Of a stretch of 64,000 nucleotides of DNA, positions 35,901-44,390 are shown one piece after another; position 1 is the first letter of the stretch; each line of letters opens with the position of its first letter. The stretch is from Frankia sp. AgB32. GTDB lineage: Bacteria > Actinomycetota > Actinomycetes > Frankiales > Frankiaceae. A model generated the notes under the pieces. That model saw only the letters and a program-made list of their open reading frames with translations. It was not told the origin of the DNA and did no database searches. The stretch covers positions 32,008 through 96,007 of the forward strand of contig NZ_JALKFX010000010.1 of the NCBI RefSeq assembly GCF_023243045.1, read 5' to 3'. The position numbers and the translations under genes are program-made.

Positions 35901-37327
35901 CCGAGTTCTGCGGCCACGGCCGTGCCCTCGACCAGCGCCTCGCCGATCTCGGCGGGGTGCGCCTCGTGCCCCGCGTCGACTGCGAACCCGACTACCAGGA
36001 CGCGCTGGCCACCTGGCTGGACCAGGCCGTCTCCGCCCTCGCCGCAGACGCCGCCGAGGATTGCGCCGGGGACGACGACCACCATCTCCGCCACCCACCG
36101 GCCGAGCCGGCGGCGCCTTCGTCGGAACCGGTGCCCACTCCCACCCCGACGCGGGTCACGGCGGGGCCGCTGCCCCGGCCGCGGAGGTCAGCCGAAGGCA
36201 CGACCGGCGGGACCGGTACCCGGGACGATCCGCGGGTCGCGCCGCTGGTCGGCAACCAGTTGCTGAGCCGGGACGGCTCGGCCAAGGAGGTGCGCCGACT
36301 CACCTTCGATCTGGGCGGCGCCGAGCTGGGCTACACCGCCGGTGACGCCCTCGGCGTCTGGCCGGTCAACTGTGCCGAGCTGGTCGACGAGTGGCTGGCC
36401 GCGACGGGGCTGGACCCGGCCGCGACGGTCGACGTCGGCGGGCGGCTGCCGCTGGTCGAGGCGCTGCGCCACCGTCTGGACGTCACCTCGGTGAGCCCGG
36501 GGCTGCTGCGGTTCGTCGCCGACCGCACGCACGACACCCGGCTGCGCACCCTGCTGCGGCCGGACAACAAACTGGAACTGGCGAAGTGGACGTGGGGTCG
36601 GCAGGCCGCCGACGTCCTCGCCGAGTATCCGGTCCACGCCGAGGTGGCCGACTGGCTGGGTGTGCTGGGCCGACTGCGGCCCCGACTGTACTCGATCTCC
36701 TCCACGCCGCTGGTGGACCCGCGCCTGGTCAGCCTGACCGTGTCCGTCGTGCGGTTCACCGGCAGCCACGGCCGGCCCCGCAAGGGCGTGTGCTCGACCT
36801 ACCTGGCCGACGCCGAGGCGGGCCAGCCGGTCCCGGTGTACGTGCAGCGTTCGCCGCATTTCCGCCCGCCGGCCGACGACTCCACCCCGATGATCATGAT
36901 CGGGCCGGGTACCGGCGTCGCGCCGTTCCTCGGTTTCCTGGAGGAACGCCGCGCCCGGCGGGCCCGCGGGCCGAGCTGGCTGTTCTTCGGCGAACAGCAC
37001 CGCGCGACCGACTTCTACTACGCCGACGAACTCGCCGACCTCGCCGCCGCCGGCGCCCTCACCCGCCTCGACCTGGCGTTCTCCCGCGACCAGCGGCACC
37101 GCGTCTACGTCCAGGACCGGATGCGCGAACACGCCGCCACGCTGTGGTCGTGGCTCGCCGACGGCGCCCACCTCTACGTCTGCGGCGACGCGACCAGGAT
37201 GGCCCGCGACGTCGACGAGGCACTGCGCGACATCGCCATGACCTGCGGCAACCTGGATACGGACGAGGCCGCCGCCTACGTCCGCCAGCTCACCGCCGAC
37301 AAGCGCTACGTCCGCGACGTGTACTGA
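32975..37327 (+). CDS. Nitrate reductase fused to sulfite-reductase-type flavoprotein
   Basis: 1450 residues from ATG 32975 (GGAGGA 4 nt upstream). Residues 1-750: molybdopterin nitrate reductase with a [4Fe-4S] site (CSYCGVGC, C24/C27/C31, and C64 in RLCTKG), [12 protein letters not shown], and the cofactor-binding end [18 protein letters not shown] Pro-rich linker follows. Flavodoxin lies at about 880-1030 ([24 protein letters not shown]). A CysJ-like FAD/NADPH module runs from about 1090 to the end ([39 protein letters not shown]). Electrons would pass NADPH-FAD-FMN-FeS-Mo within one chain, giving nitrite for NirBD. Confidence 0.93.
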   Translation: MSASQPSSDAGSRPIVTGQVRSVCSYCGVGCGMVLDVESGPDGRGRLRKVTGDRAHPANGGRLCTKGSTSAEMLAAPGRLGTARIRDERGGEPVDVALDDAIASVGQRLRAIIDEHGPDAVALYVSGQMTLEAQYLANKLAKGFIGTNQIESNSRLCMASAGSGYKLSLGADGPPGSYDDLDHADVFLVIGANMADCHPILFLRMMERVRAGAKLIVVDPRRTATAAKADLFLQVRPGTDLALLNGLLHLLADAGHLDEEFIAEHTEGWATMAPLLADYPPATVAELTGIAEDDLRRAAEWIGTANTWTSCWTMGLNQSTHGTWNTNALVNLHLATGAICRPGSGPFSLTGQPNAMGGREMGYMGPGLPGQRSVLVDADRAFVEQRWGLPPGRLRTDVGKGTVEMFQRMADGDIRACWIICTNPVASVGNRATVLAGLAAADLVVAQDAYADTETNVHADVLLPAAMWAETDGIMINSERNLTLTRQVVDPPGDALPDWVLIARVAAAMGYGEAFDYASAEDVFAEIRGFHNPQTGYDLRGVSYDRLREGPVQWPAPPDCGPRNPIRYRNDGVSQTLLTRADGTRPALVFPTPSGRAVFHPRPHLPPAELPDDDHPYVLNTGRLPHQWHTLTKTGRVARLNRLDSGPFVEIHPADAEPLGISDGDRVEIASRRGRAVLPAVVTDRVLPGCCFAPFHWNDLFGADLAVNAVTNDAVDPISFQPELKVAAVALTRVDTPAEAAAPTLPRTHPAPGSVPAPAGAPSARGQEVPSARMPNAAGALGDLLGLDLTPPPLTDPQRRYLAGFLTALAAAPPATTGTPTPRLPDDAPFEPAAGWWVNGFLAGAAAPAHHSPGSSPDRSPGAGGDGDGGSGPADPATRVVQVLWASQTGNAQEAAGAVRGRLADAGWSPRLRPMDAPAADVLGEPGDLLVVTSTFGDGDAPDNGAAFWDTLSAEDAPRLDGRRFAVVALGDSSYAEFCGHGRALDQRLADLGGVRLVPRVDCEPDYQDALATWLDQAVSALAADAAEDCAGDDDHHLRHPPAEPAAPSSEPVPTPTPTRVTAGPLPRPRRSAEGTTGGTGTRDDPRVAPLVGNQLLSRDGSAKEVRRLTFDLGGAELGYTAGDALGVWPVNCAELVDEWLAATGLDPAATVDVGGRLPLVEALRHRLDVTSVSPGLLRFVADRTHDTRLRTLLRPDNKLELAKWTWGRQAADVLAEYPVHAEVADWLGVLGRLRPRLYSISSTPLVDPRLVSLTVSVVRFTGSHGRPRKGVCSTYLADAEAGQPVPVYVQRSPHFRPPADDSTPMIMIGPGTGVAPFLGFLEERRARRARGPSWLFFGEQHRATDFYYADELADLAAAGALTRLDLAFSRDQRHRVYVQDRMREHAATLWSWLADGAHLYVCGDATRMARDVDEALRDIAMTCGNLDTDEAAAYVRQLTADKRYVRDVY

Positions 37328-37462
37328 CCCGGCCGGCCGCGCTCGCCGTCGCAGCCGCCCGACCTCTGCCCGACCTCCCGCACCAGCGGCTCCGGTCAAG
37401 CGCAACGTTCCCATGGTTCCCGTGCAGGAGATGGCGGAGCCGCGGTCGTCACCTGCTCGCGG

Positions 37463-37951
37463 TCAGGTGCCGAGGACGAGGTTGGTGCCCTGGACGGAGA
37501 CGTTCGCCGCGGACAGCGGGCTGGGAGCCGGGCCGCCGACGACCGAGCCGTCGGTGGTGCTGAACCGGCTGCCGTGGCAGGGGCACTTGATCTGGCCGTC
37601 GGCGACCGCGTTGACCTGGCAGCCCTTGTGGGTGCAGGTGCTGCTGAACGCCTTGAACGTCCCCGCGGTCGGCTGGGTGACGACCACCTTCTCGGCCGAG
37701 AAGATCATGCCGCCGCCGACGGGGACCTGGCTGGTCGTGCCGAGCACCGTCCCGCCCGCCCCACCCGCGGTGGTGGCACCCGCGCTGGCCGGCGCGCTGC
37801 TGGCGTCCGACGGGGTCGACGCCGGGGTGGAGGCATCCGAGCTGCCCGAGCTGGAGCAGCCGGCGAGGACGAGGCCGGCGCCGGTTCCGACGACCGCGGC
37901 GGCGGAGAGCACGCCCCGCCGTGAAGCCGGGATGTCATTGAGTGTGGTCAC
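37463..37951 (-). CDS. Exported Rieske [2Fe-2S] lipoprotein
   Basis: 162 residues from GTG 37951 (GAGGAG 8 nt upstream). The N-terminus has a twin-arginine (SRRGVLSAAAVVG) and a lipobox (LVLAGC), so it should be exported folded by Tat and lipidated. A Ser/Ala/Thr linker follows. The Rieske ligands are complete: CTHKGC and CPCHGSRF. It can carry an electron at the outer membrane face; the partner is unknown. It is convergent with the nitrate reductase gene, 135 nt between stops. Confidence 0.9.
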   Translation of the reverse strand: MTTLNDIPASRRGVLSAAAVVGTGAGLVLAGCSSSGSSDASTPASTPSDASSAPASAGATTAGGAGGTVLGTTSQVPVGGGMIFSAEKVVVTQPTAGTFKAFSSTCTHKGCQVNAVADGQIKCPCHGSRFSTTDGSVVGGPAPSPLSAANVSVQGTNLVLGT

Positions 37952-38154
37952 GCAATCACTCCTCGTACGTCGCCCAGCGAGCGAGGATTCGCTCGTCGAG
38001 TGACACGGACGAAAGCCCCGACCGGTTCATCCCGAATGATCACAATTCTGGTGACTTTTGGGGCCTTCTCGTGACGACAGGGTCCGCTGCCAGCACGCCC
38101 GGTCCGGGCCAGGCCGCGCGACGGTGGCTGACAGGCAGTCGGATCACGCCCGCC

Positions 38155-39078
38155 TCAACCGCGAGCGCAGGCTACCGGGGATGAGGCGCCCTGACCGGGA
38201 GATCGGCGTTCGCCTGTTGCGAATGCCGCATAGGCGGGTCGCAGCAGCTCACACAGGTCGCCGGCAGCGTCCACGACCAGCGGTCCGCACCGGTCCAGGA
38301 CGGAATCGCCGCCGCCGCCGGAATTGCTCGCAACGTCGGCGCCGTCGGGGTTGACCGCTCCGGCGCCGCCGCGGCGCAGGTCGGCCGGGGACGACCAGAA
38401 CGCCTCGGGGTCCGGCGGCAGCGCCGCGTCCGGTGCCGCCTGTCCGGGAACCTCGGCCTCGACCTCGACCTCGGCCTCGGCCGGGCCAGCGGCGGCGTCG
38501 GGCAGCGGGACGGGGACGGATCGGTAGGTCCGCAGGCCGTCGAGCAGGACGTCGCGTTCCCGGCCGCGCAGCGCCAGGACCTCGAACGGGTCGTGGTCGA
38601 GATGGCGGGCGAGGTCGTGGCAGGCGGCGGCGAGATGCGCGCAGGGCCGCTGCCAGTCGGTGCAGGAGCAGTCCATCGCCAGGTCGCCGGCGCCCGTCGG
38701 CAGCGGCGACAGGCCGAGCACCGCGAAGACCCGGTCGATCTCCGCGGGCACCGAGCCGGCGAGCAGCGACGCCGCGTAGCCGGCACGGGCGGCCAGCGCC
38801 CGTTCGATCCGCGCCCAGTCGCCACCGCTGAACGTCTGCACCGCCAGCCGGGCCTTGTGGATCTCCTCGTCCGGGTGGCGGACCCGCGCGACGACCAGGT
38901 TGGCGCTGCGGCGCAGGCCGAGCACCGCGCCGGTGCGCGCCAGCCGGCGCCCGTCACGCAGCGGCGCGGCCATCCCCAGGTCGTCGATCAGCGTCAGGAA
39001 CCGCCGCGACCAGACGGAGGACACCCGGGCGGGCTCGGCACCGCGCCCACCCGCCACCGCCGGCGGCGACTCAGACAT
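38155..39078 (-). CDS. SWIM zinc-finger protein
   Basis: 307 residues from ATG 39078. The SWIM motif is MDCSCTDWQRPCAHLAAACHDLA (CxC...CxH, shown in parts), preceded by VRHPDEEIHKARLAVQTFSG and followed by an acidic/Pro linker. SWIM proteins of this kind are encoded with SNF2-type helicases and thought to bind nucleic acid or protein partners. Its ATG overlaps the stop of the helicase by 8 nt, but it lies upstream of it in transcription, so it is the first gene of the pair. Confidence 0.85.
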   Translation of the reverse strand: MSESPPAVAGGRGAEPARVSSVWSRRFLTLIDDLGMAAPLRDGRRLARTGAVLGLRRSANLVVARVRHPDEEIHKARLAVQTFSGGDWARIERALAARAGYAASLLAGSVPAEIDRVFAVLGLSPLPTGAGDLAMDCSCTDWQRPCAHLAAACHDLARHLDHDPFEVLALRGRERDVLLDGLRTYRSVPVPLPDAAAGPAEAEVEVEAEVPGQAAPDAALPPDPEAFWSSPADLRRGGAGAVNPDGADVASNSGGGGDSVLDRCGPLVVDAAGDLCELLRPAYAAFATGERRSPGQGASSPVACARG

Positions 39079-42000
39079 CGACGGTCCCCGGACTCAGCGC
39101 GCACAGGTCGCGCAGCTCGTCGGTGGACAGCGCGGCGAGCCAGGACTCGCCGTCGCCGATCATCGTACGGGCCAGCAGCGTCTTGTCGGCGAGCATGCGG
39201 TCCACCCGTTCCTCGAGGGTGCCCATGCAGACGAACGTGCGGACCTGCACGCCGCGGCGCTGGCCGATCCGGTAGGCCCGGTCGGTGGCCTGCGCCTCCG
39301 CGGCCGGGTTCCACCAGCGGTCCAGGTGCAGCACGTGGCTGGCCGCGGTGAGGTTCAGGCCGGTGCCGCCGGCCCGCAGCGACAGCAGGAAGATCCCGGG
39401 GCCGCGGCCACGCTGGAACCGCTCGACCATCGCGTCGCGTTCGCGCCGCGGTGTGCCGCCGTGCAGGAAGGTGACCTCGACGCCGAACCGCTCCCGCAGG
39501 TACGGCTCGAGCATGGCGCCGAAGCGGGCGAACTGGGTGAAGCACAACGCCCGCTCGCCGTCGGCCACGATCTGGTCGAGGACCTCCTCGACCCGGGCGA
39601 GCTTGCCGGAGCGGCCGGGCAGGCTGGAGGCGTCGCCGAGCAGGTGGGCGGGATGGTTGCAGACCTGCTTGAGTTTCGTCATCGCGGCGAGCACGGCGCC
39701 GCGGCGGCGCACCGGCGAGTAGTCGGCGAGGCGCTCGAGCATGTCGTCGAGCACCGCCTGGTAGAGCGACGCCTGCTCGGGCGTGAGCGGGCACAGGTCG
39801 CGCCGTTCGATCTTCGGTGGGAGGTCGGCGAGCACCGCCGGGTTCGTCTTGACGCGGCGCAGCACCACGGGCCGGATCCGGCGGCGCAGCCGGTCGACGG
39901 CATCGGTGTCGTCGTAGCGCTCGATCGGCACGGCATAGCGGGCGCGGAACCGCGCCGAGCCGCCGAGCAGCCCAGGGTTGAGAAAATGCATGATCGACCA
40001 CAGGTCGGCGAGTCGGTTCTCCACCGGTGTGCCGGTCAGCGCGACGCGGTGGCGGGCCGGCAGCGCGCGCACGGCCCGCGCGAGCTGGGTGCCGCTGTTC
40101 TTGATCTGCTGGGCCTCGTCGAGCACGATCCGGTCCCAGACCAGCCCGCCGAGTTCCGCGGCGTCGCGGCGGACGAGCGCGTAGGTGGTGACGATCAGGT
40201 CGTGGTCGGCGGCGAGGGCGGCGAACGCGGCGCCGCCGGGACGGTCGGCCCCATGGTGGACGTGGACGCGCAGGTCGGGCGCGGCGCGGGCGGCCTCGTC
40301 CGCCCAGTGGCCGACGACCGACATCGGGCACACGACCAGCGTCGGCGGGCGCGGCCCGGACTCCCGGGTGACCAGCTCCAGGGCCAGCACCTGCACGGTC
40401 TTGCCGAGACCCATGTCGTCGGCGAGCAGCGCGCCCACGCCGACGCGGTCGAGGAACACCAGCCAGGCGAGCCCGCGCCGCTGGTACGGCCGCAGCGCAA
40501 CGCCCAGGCCCGCCGGCGGCTCGACGAACTCGATCAGGTCGTCCGCCGCGTCGGGATCCTGGTCACCGCCGGGGCCGGCGAGCAGGCCGCCGAGCCAGCC
40601 GTCGGCGCTGACCTCGACCTCCAGGTCGGACGGCCCCCGCTGGGCTGGCGGCTCGTGGCCGGCGGGCTGGGCGGCCAGGCCGGCGTGGGCGAGGGCCGCG
40701 CGGACCGTCATCCGCCCGGCCTCGGCGGTGCGCGCGAGGCCGGCGGCGAGCACCGCCGGGTCGACCAGCGTCCAGCGGCCGCGCACCTGCACCAGCGGCA
40801 CCTTCGCGGCGGCCAGGTCGGTGAGCTCCGCGCGGCTCAGGCGCTGGCCGCCGAGGGACACGTCCCAGCGGAAGTCGACCAGCTCGTCGAGGCTCATCGC
40901 GGTGTCCCGCACGGTCGGCACGACCGGGTTCGCGACCCGCGCCGACAGCGCCAGGCGCACCGGCACGCGCCGGCGCCACCAGGCCGGCACCAGCACGACG
41001 AAACCGGCCCGCTCCAACTCGCCCGCCACCTGGAGGAACTCGTGCGCCTCGGTCACGTCGAGGTCGACGCCGGTCGGCTGGGCCCGGCCCAGCGCGCGGC
41101 GCACCCCGGGCCAGATCGCGCCGGCCCGGCCGAGCGCGGTGAGCAGGATGTCCTGCGGATGTTCGGGCCAGACGGGCAGCCGGTCGGCCCGGCCGTCCCA
41201 GATCCGGTCCGCGCCGACGAGCAGGCTCTGGTCGGCGCCGGGCCGCAGCAGGAACTCGACCCGCCAGCGCGCCAGCGGGTCGGCGGCGTCCGCGGGCTCG
41301 TGCAGGCGGAAGCAGGCCCGCACCGGCGCCGCAGCAGCCGCGCGGGCGCGCCAGTGCCCGACTCGGTCGGCGAGGTCCCGCGTCGCCGCACCCGGCCCGG
41401 TGAAACCCGCCTCGCCACCGAGCGCGATGACCCATCGGCCGGCAACGCTTTTCCTGGCCGAGGACGGGGGGCGCAACGGGCGGCCGGCGGCTCCGAGCCG
41501 GTCGCGGGCGACCGCGTCGACCATCGCCGCGAGCGTCCCGCGCAACGCCTCGTCCGCACCCATACCGATCATGGCGGTCATCGCCGTCCGGGCGGCGCCC
41601 GGGGTGGCGCGGAACGCCGGGGGCATGGCGTCCCGCAGAGTGTCGAGAAGGGTGACGTCCGGGCCGGTCAGGACCGGTGTCCACCGGGCGCGCGGGCCGT
41701 CCGCCGTGAGGTGGACGTCGGGCAGCAGCCGCCCGCGGGTGACGAGGTCGGCCGCGACGTCGCCGACGACAGCCAGGTACCGCAGCGTCGCCCCGGGCCG
41801 CGGACCGGACCCGCCGCGCGCCAGCGCCGCGAACCCGGCGGACGGCCGCGGGCGCACCACCGGCACCTGCCAGCGTCGCAACACCGCAGGGCCGCCGCCC
41901 GCGCCAGGACCCGCCCACCGCTCATCGCCGGCGACCAGTGCCGCGAGCTCCGGTGACCGCAGTGGCCCGGCAGCTCCGCTGGGCAGGACCACCTCGGCCG

Positions 42001-42199
42001 TGTCGTCGTCGGCCGCATCGCCGAGCCCGACGACACGTTGACGCAGCACGGCGGCCGAGGCGGCGAAGGGATGCTGGGCGCCGGCCGGCGCTGACGGCAG
42101 GCGCGTCGCGTCCTCCGCCCACAGCAGCGGGCCGTCGGGGCCGACGAGGGCGTGCAGGACCAGCGTCTGATCCGTTCCCGCCGCGGCCACCACCGCCAC
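39071..42199 (-). CDS. SNF2/Rad54-family helicase
   Basis: About 1042 residues if GTG 42199 is the start; the frame stays open beyond it, but opposite a PPOX gene. The N-terminal 500 residues are the SNF2-associated region of bacterial HepA-type proteins. The ATPase core has LADDMGLGKTVQVLALEL (motif I), VLDEAQQIKN (motif II), ALTGTPVENRLADLWSIMHF (III) and SLRAGGTGLNLTAASHVLHL, DRAYRIGQRRGVQVRTF (V-VI). It is coupled to the SWIM gene. Role is likely ATP-driven remodelling at DNA; some relatives are defence components. Confidence 0.9.
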   Translation of the reverse strand: MAVVAAAGTDQTLVLHALVGPDGPLLWAEDATRLPSAPAGAQHPFAASAAVLRQRVVGLGDAADDDTAEVVLPSGAAGPLRSPELAALVAGDERWAGPGAGGGPAVLRRWQVPVVRPRPSAGFAALARGGSGPRPGATLRYLAVVGDVAADLVTRGRLLPDVHLTADGPRARWTPVLTGPDVTLLDTLRDAMPPAFRATPGAARTAMTAMIGMGADEALRGTLAAMVDAVARDRLGAAGRPLRPPSSARKSVAGRWVIALGGEAGFTGPGAATRDLADRVGHWRARAAAAAPVRACFRLHEPADAADPLARWRVEFLLRPGADQSLLVGADRIWDGRADRLPVWPEHPQDILLTALGRAGAIWPGVRRALGRAQPTGVDLDVTEAHEFLQVAGELERAGFVVLVPAWWRRRVPVRLALSARVANPVVPTVRDTAMSLDELVDFRWDVSLGGQRLSRAELTDLAAAKVPLVQVRGRWTLVDPAVLAAGLARTAEAGRMTVRAALAHAGLAAQPAGHEPPAQRGPSDLEVEVSADGWLGGLLAGPGGDQDPDAADDLIEFVEPPAGLGVALRPYQRRGLAWLVFLDRVGVGALLADDMGLGKTVQVLALELVTRESGPRPPTLVVCPMSVVGHWADEAARAAPDLRVHVHHGADRPGGAAFAALAADHDLIVTTYALVRRDAAELGGLVWDRIVLDEAQQIKNSGTQLARAVRALPARHRVALTGTPVENRLADLWSIMHFLNPGLLGGSARFRARYAVPIERYDDTDAVDRLRRRIRPVVLRRVKTNPAVLADLPPKIERRDLCPLTPEQASLYQAVLDDMLERLADYSPVRRRGAVLAAMTKLKQVCNHPAHLLGDASSLPGRSGKLARVEEVLDQIVADGERALCFTQFARFGAMLEPYLRERFGVEVTFLHGGTPRRERDAMVERFQRGRGPGIFLLSLRAGGTGLNLTAASHVLHLDRWWNPAAEAQATDRAYRIGQRRGVQVRTFVCMGTLEERVDRMLADKTLLARTMIGDGESWLAALSTDELRDLCALSPGTVDV

Positions 42200-42311
42200 G
42201 ATACGACCCGCCCGACGGCCTCGACGTGCCCGCGTCGAAGCCCTACCCGAGGTCACAGCGCCGCCGCTGTTGGCACCGCGAGCGGGCGGCGACACATGAT
42301 GGACCGGGGCG

Positions 42312-42710
42312 ATTCCGGACACCGGCGGCATCCGGGGCCCGCGCCGCCTGCTCGCCGACAGCCGCCTCGGGGTTCTCGCGACGCTGCGGGCGGACGGCCG
42401 CCCGCAGCTCTCTCCCGTGCTGCCCTTCTTCGACGAGCGGGCCGGCGTCGTTCTGATCTCGACGCGCGAGGGCCTGGCCAAGACGGCGAACCTGCGCCGT
42501 GACGCTCGCGCGGCGCTGGAGGTCACCGGCGCTGACGGCCGGTCCTGGGCCACCGCCGAGGGCACGGTGGCCCTCGTCGGCCCCGGCGCCGATGCGCACA
42601 GCCCCGAGGTCGCGGCGCTGGTCGACTACTACCGCGCGGCGATGGTCCGCGACCGCCGGGTGCTGCTCACCCTCACCGTTGACCACGTCTACGGCCAGCA
42701 GATCGGCTGA
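42312..42710 (+). CDS. PPOX-class flavin/F420 oxidoreductase with no canonical start codon
   Basis: The family sequence begins well before the first usable ATG/GTG/TTG. RRLLADSRLGVLATLRADGR, then PQLSPVLPFFDERAGVVLIS are in one open frame from about 42300, but the first standard start is GTG 42417, inside the barrel. The preceding in-frame stop is at about 42296. ATT at 42312 would give 132 residues, the usual length. So it either uses a rare ATT start or has lost its start. The rest (EGLAKTANLRRDARAALEVTG, VDHVYGQQIG) is normal. Confidence 0.7.
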   Translation: MPDTGGIRGPRRLLADSRLGVLATLRADGRPQLSPVLPFFDERAGVVLISTREGLAKTANLRRDARAALEVTGADGRSWATAEGTVALVGPGADAHSPEVAALVDYYRAAMVRDRRVLLTLTVDHVYGQQIG

Positions 42711-42750
42711 CCGCCGGGCTGCGCCCTCGCCGCCCGCAACGCCGATCCTG

Positions 42751-42761
42751 TGTTCCGCGGC
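42751..42761. repeat. TGTTCCGCGGC motif after PPOX gene
   Basis: Partial copy of the CCGCGG-centred word, 40 nt after the stop of the PPOX gene. Confidence 0.5.
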
Positions 42762-42839
42762 CCGCTTGGCCGCTCTCCCCTGCTCGCCGCTCGGAGCCGC
42801 CTGGCAGCAGAAACTGCGGCTGCCGGCCATGATGCCGGC

Positions 42840-44390
42840 ATGCAACACGATCCGACCGTGCCGGGCGCGGGCTCGTCCGACCTGCGGGCCGGGGTCCGTC
42901 GCATGCCGGCGTCGCGCAGGTGGGAGCCGTGGGAGCTGCGCGCGGAGTTCTCCCGGCGGCTCTCGGAGCTCTACGGACGGGAGGTTCCGGCCTATGCGAC
43001 GTTGCTCGCGGTGTCCCAGGAGGTCAATGCCGAGGTGCTGGAATCGCGCGGTGCGGACGCGCAGCGGCTGGGGGCCGTCGGACGGGTGGGCGCCGAGCGG
43101 CATGGCGCGATCCGGGTCGGCACACCGCGGGAGTTGAACCAGGTCGGACGGCTGTTCGCCGCGATGGGAATGCATCCCGTCGGGTTCTACGACCTGCGCG
43201 ATGCCGCCGCCAGCGCGGTGCCGGTGGTGTCGACGGCGTTCCGCCCCGTCGACCCGGGCGAGCTTGCCCGCAACCCGTTCCGGATGTTCACCTCGCTGCT
43301 CGTCCCCGGCGACCGCCGCTTCTTCACCGAGGATCTGCGGCGCCGGCTGGCGGCGTTTCTCGCGGCCAGGACGCTGTTTCGGCCGCGCCTGCTGGAGCTC
43401 GCCGACCGGGCGATCGCCGGGAACGGGCTCGGCGCGGGCGAGGCGGAGGAGTTCCTGACGCTGGCGGCGGACGCGCTGCGACTGTCCCATGAGCCCGTCG
43501 ACCGTGCCTGGTACGCCGAGCTGGAGCAGGTATCGTCAGTCGCCGCGGACATCGGCGGGGTGCGCGGCACCCATCTCAACCACCTCACTCCCCGCGTGCT
43601 CGACATCGACGAGCTGTACCGGCGGATGGGCGAACGGGGCGTGGAGATGATCGACGCGATCCAGGGCCCGCCGCGCTGGGCCGGGCCGGACCTGCTGCTG
43701 CGGCAGACCTCGTTCCGGGCGCTCGCCGAGCCCCGCCGGTTCCGTGACCCGGACGGCGCGATCACCGCCGGGACGCTGCGGGTGCGGTTCGGCGAGGTCG
43801 AGGCCCGTGGGATCGCCGCCACGCCGCGGGGGCGGGAGCTGTACGAGCGGCTGTCCACCGACGCCGACCGCCTGGCCGCCGAGGCCGCGCGGGGTGCGCC
43901 GGTGGTCGCGGCCCACCGGGCCGACATCGCGGCCAGCCTCTGGAACCGGCATGTTCCGGGCAGCGAGTGCGAGCTGGCCCGGCATGATCTGGCCTACTTC
44001 ACCTGTACCGCGACCGACCGCCGGCCTGCCGGACCGCTGCCGACCAGTCTGCGCGACCTGGTCGAGCGGGGCTGGGTCCGCCAGGATCCGATCGTCTACG
44101 AGGACTTCCTCCCCCGTTCCGCCGCCGGGATCTTCCAGTCCAACCTGGACGGCGCGGGTCGCCGCGACGCGGGCCAGTCGGGTGCCGCGCTCGACGCCGG
44201 CTGGCTCGCCGGTGTCCTGGACCGCACCCTCCATGATCCGTACGCGCTGTACAGCGACCTGCGCCGGGCATCCCTGGACCGGCTCGCGGAGGAGCTGGGG
44301 CTCGCCGGTCCCCCCGAGGCATTCCCCTCATCCGACTCCCCCTCATCCGACTCCCCCTCATCCGAGTCGCCGTCAGGAGCGCCCGCATGA
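42840..44390 (+). CDS. 2-oxoadipate dioxygenase/decarboxylase family protein (YdcJ/HglS, DUF1338)
   Basis: 516 residues from ATG 42840. Family marks: the first metal-binding region ERHGAIRVGTPREL, the second GVRGTHLNHLTPRVLDIDEL, and late RQDPIVYEDFLPRSAAGIFQSNL with the Glu ligand. HglS converts 2-oxoadipate to 2-hydroxyglutarate in bacterial lysine catabolism using Fe(II). The ALDH7-like gene directly downstream (ATGA overlap) makes 2-aminoadipate from piperideine carboxylate, which fits that pathway. The C-terminus ends in three SSDSP-type repeats. Confidence 0.87.
   Translation: MQHDPTVPGAGSSDLRAGVRRMPASRRWEPWELRAEFSRRLSELYGREVPAYATLLAVSQEVNAEVLESRGADAQRLGAVGRVGAERHGAIRVGTPRELNQVGRLFAAMGMHPVGFYDLRDAAASAVPVVSTAFRPVDPGELARNPFRMFTSLLVPGDRRFFTEDLRRRLAAFLAARTLFRPRLLELADRAIAGNGLGAGEAEEFLTLAADALRLSHEPVDRAWYAELEQVSSVAADIGGVRGTHLNHLTPRVLDIDELYRRMGERGVEMIDAIQGPPRWAGPDLLLRQTSFRALAEPRRFRDPDGAITAGTLRVRFGEVEARGIAATPRGRELYERLSTDADRLAAEAARGAPVVAAHRADIAASLWNRHVPGSECELARHDLAYFTCTATDRRPAGPLPTSLRDLVERGWVRQDPIVYEDFLPRSAAGIFQSNLDGAGRRDAGQSGAALDAGWLAGVLDRTLHDPYALYSDLRRASLDRLAEELGLAGPPEAFPSSDSPSSDSPSSESPSGAPA
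44326..44370 (+). repeat. Three 15-bp tandem repeats in coding end
   Basis: Units at 44326, 44341 and 44356 (CCTCATCCGACTCCC, last slightly diverged) code the SSDSP-like tail of the dioxygenase. Probably replication slippage in a disordered tail. Confidence 0.85.

Noticed and set aside
32870..36094. Long minus-strand frame opposite the nitrate reductase
   Set aside because: Antisense shadow; low-complexity composition and no recognisable domain.
38855..41956. Long plus-strand frame opposite the SWIM and SNF2 genes
   Set aside because: Antisense shadow; the minus strand has all SNF2 motifs.
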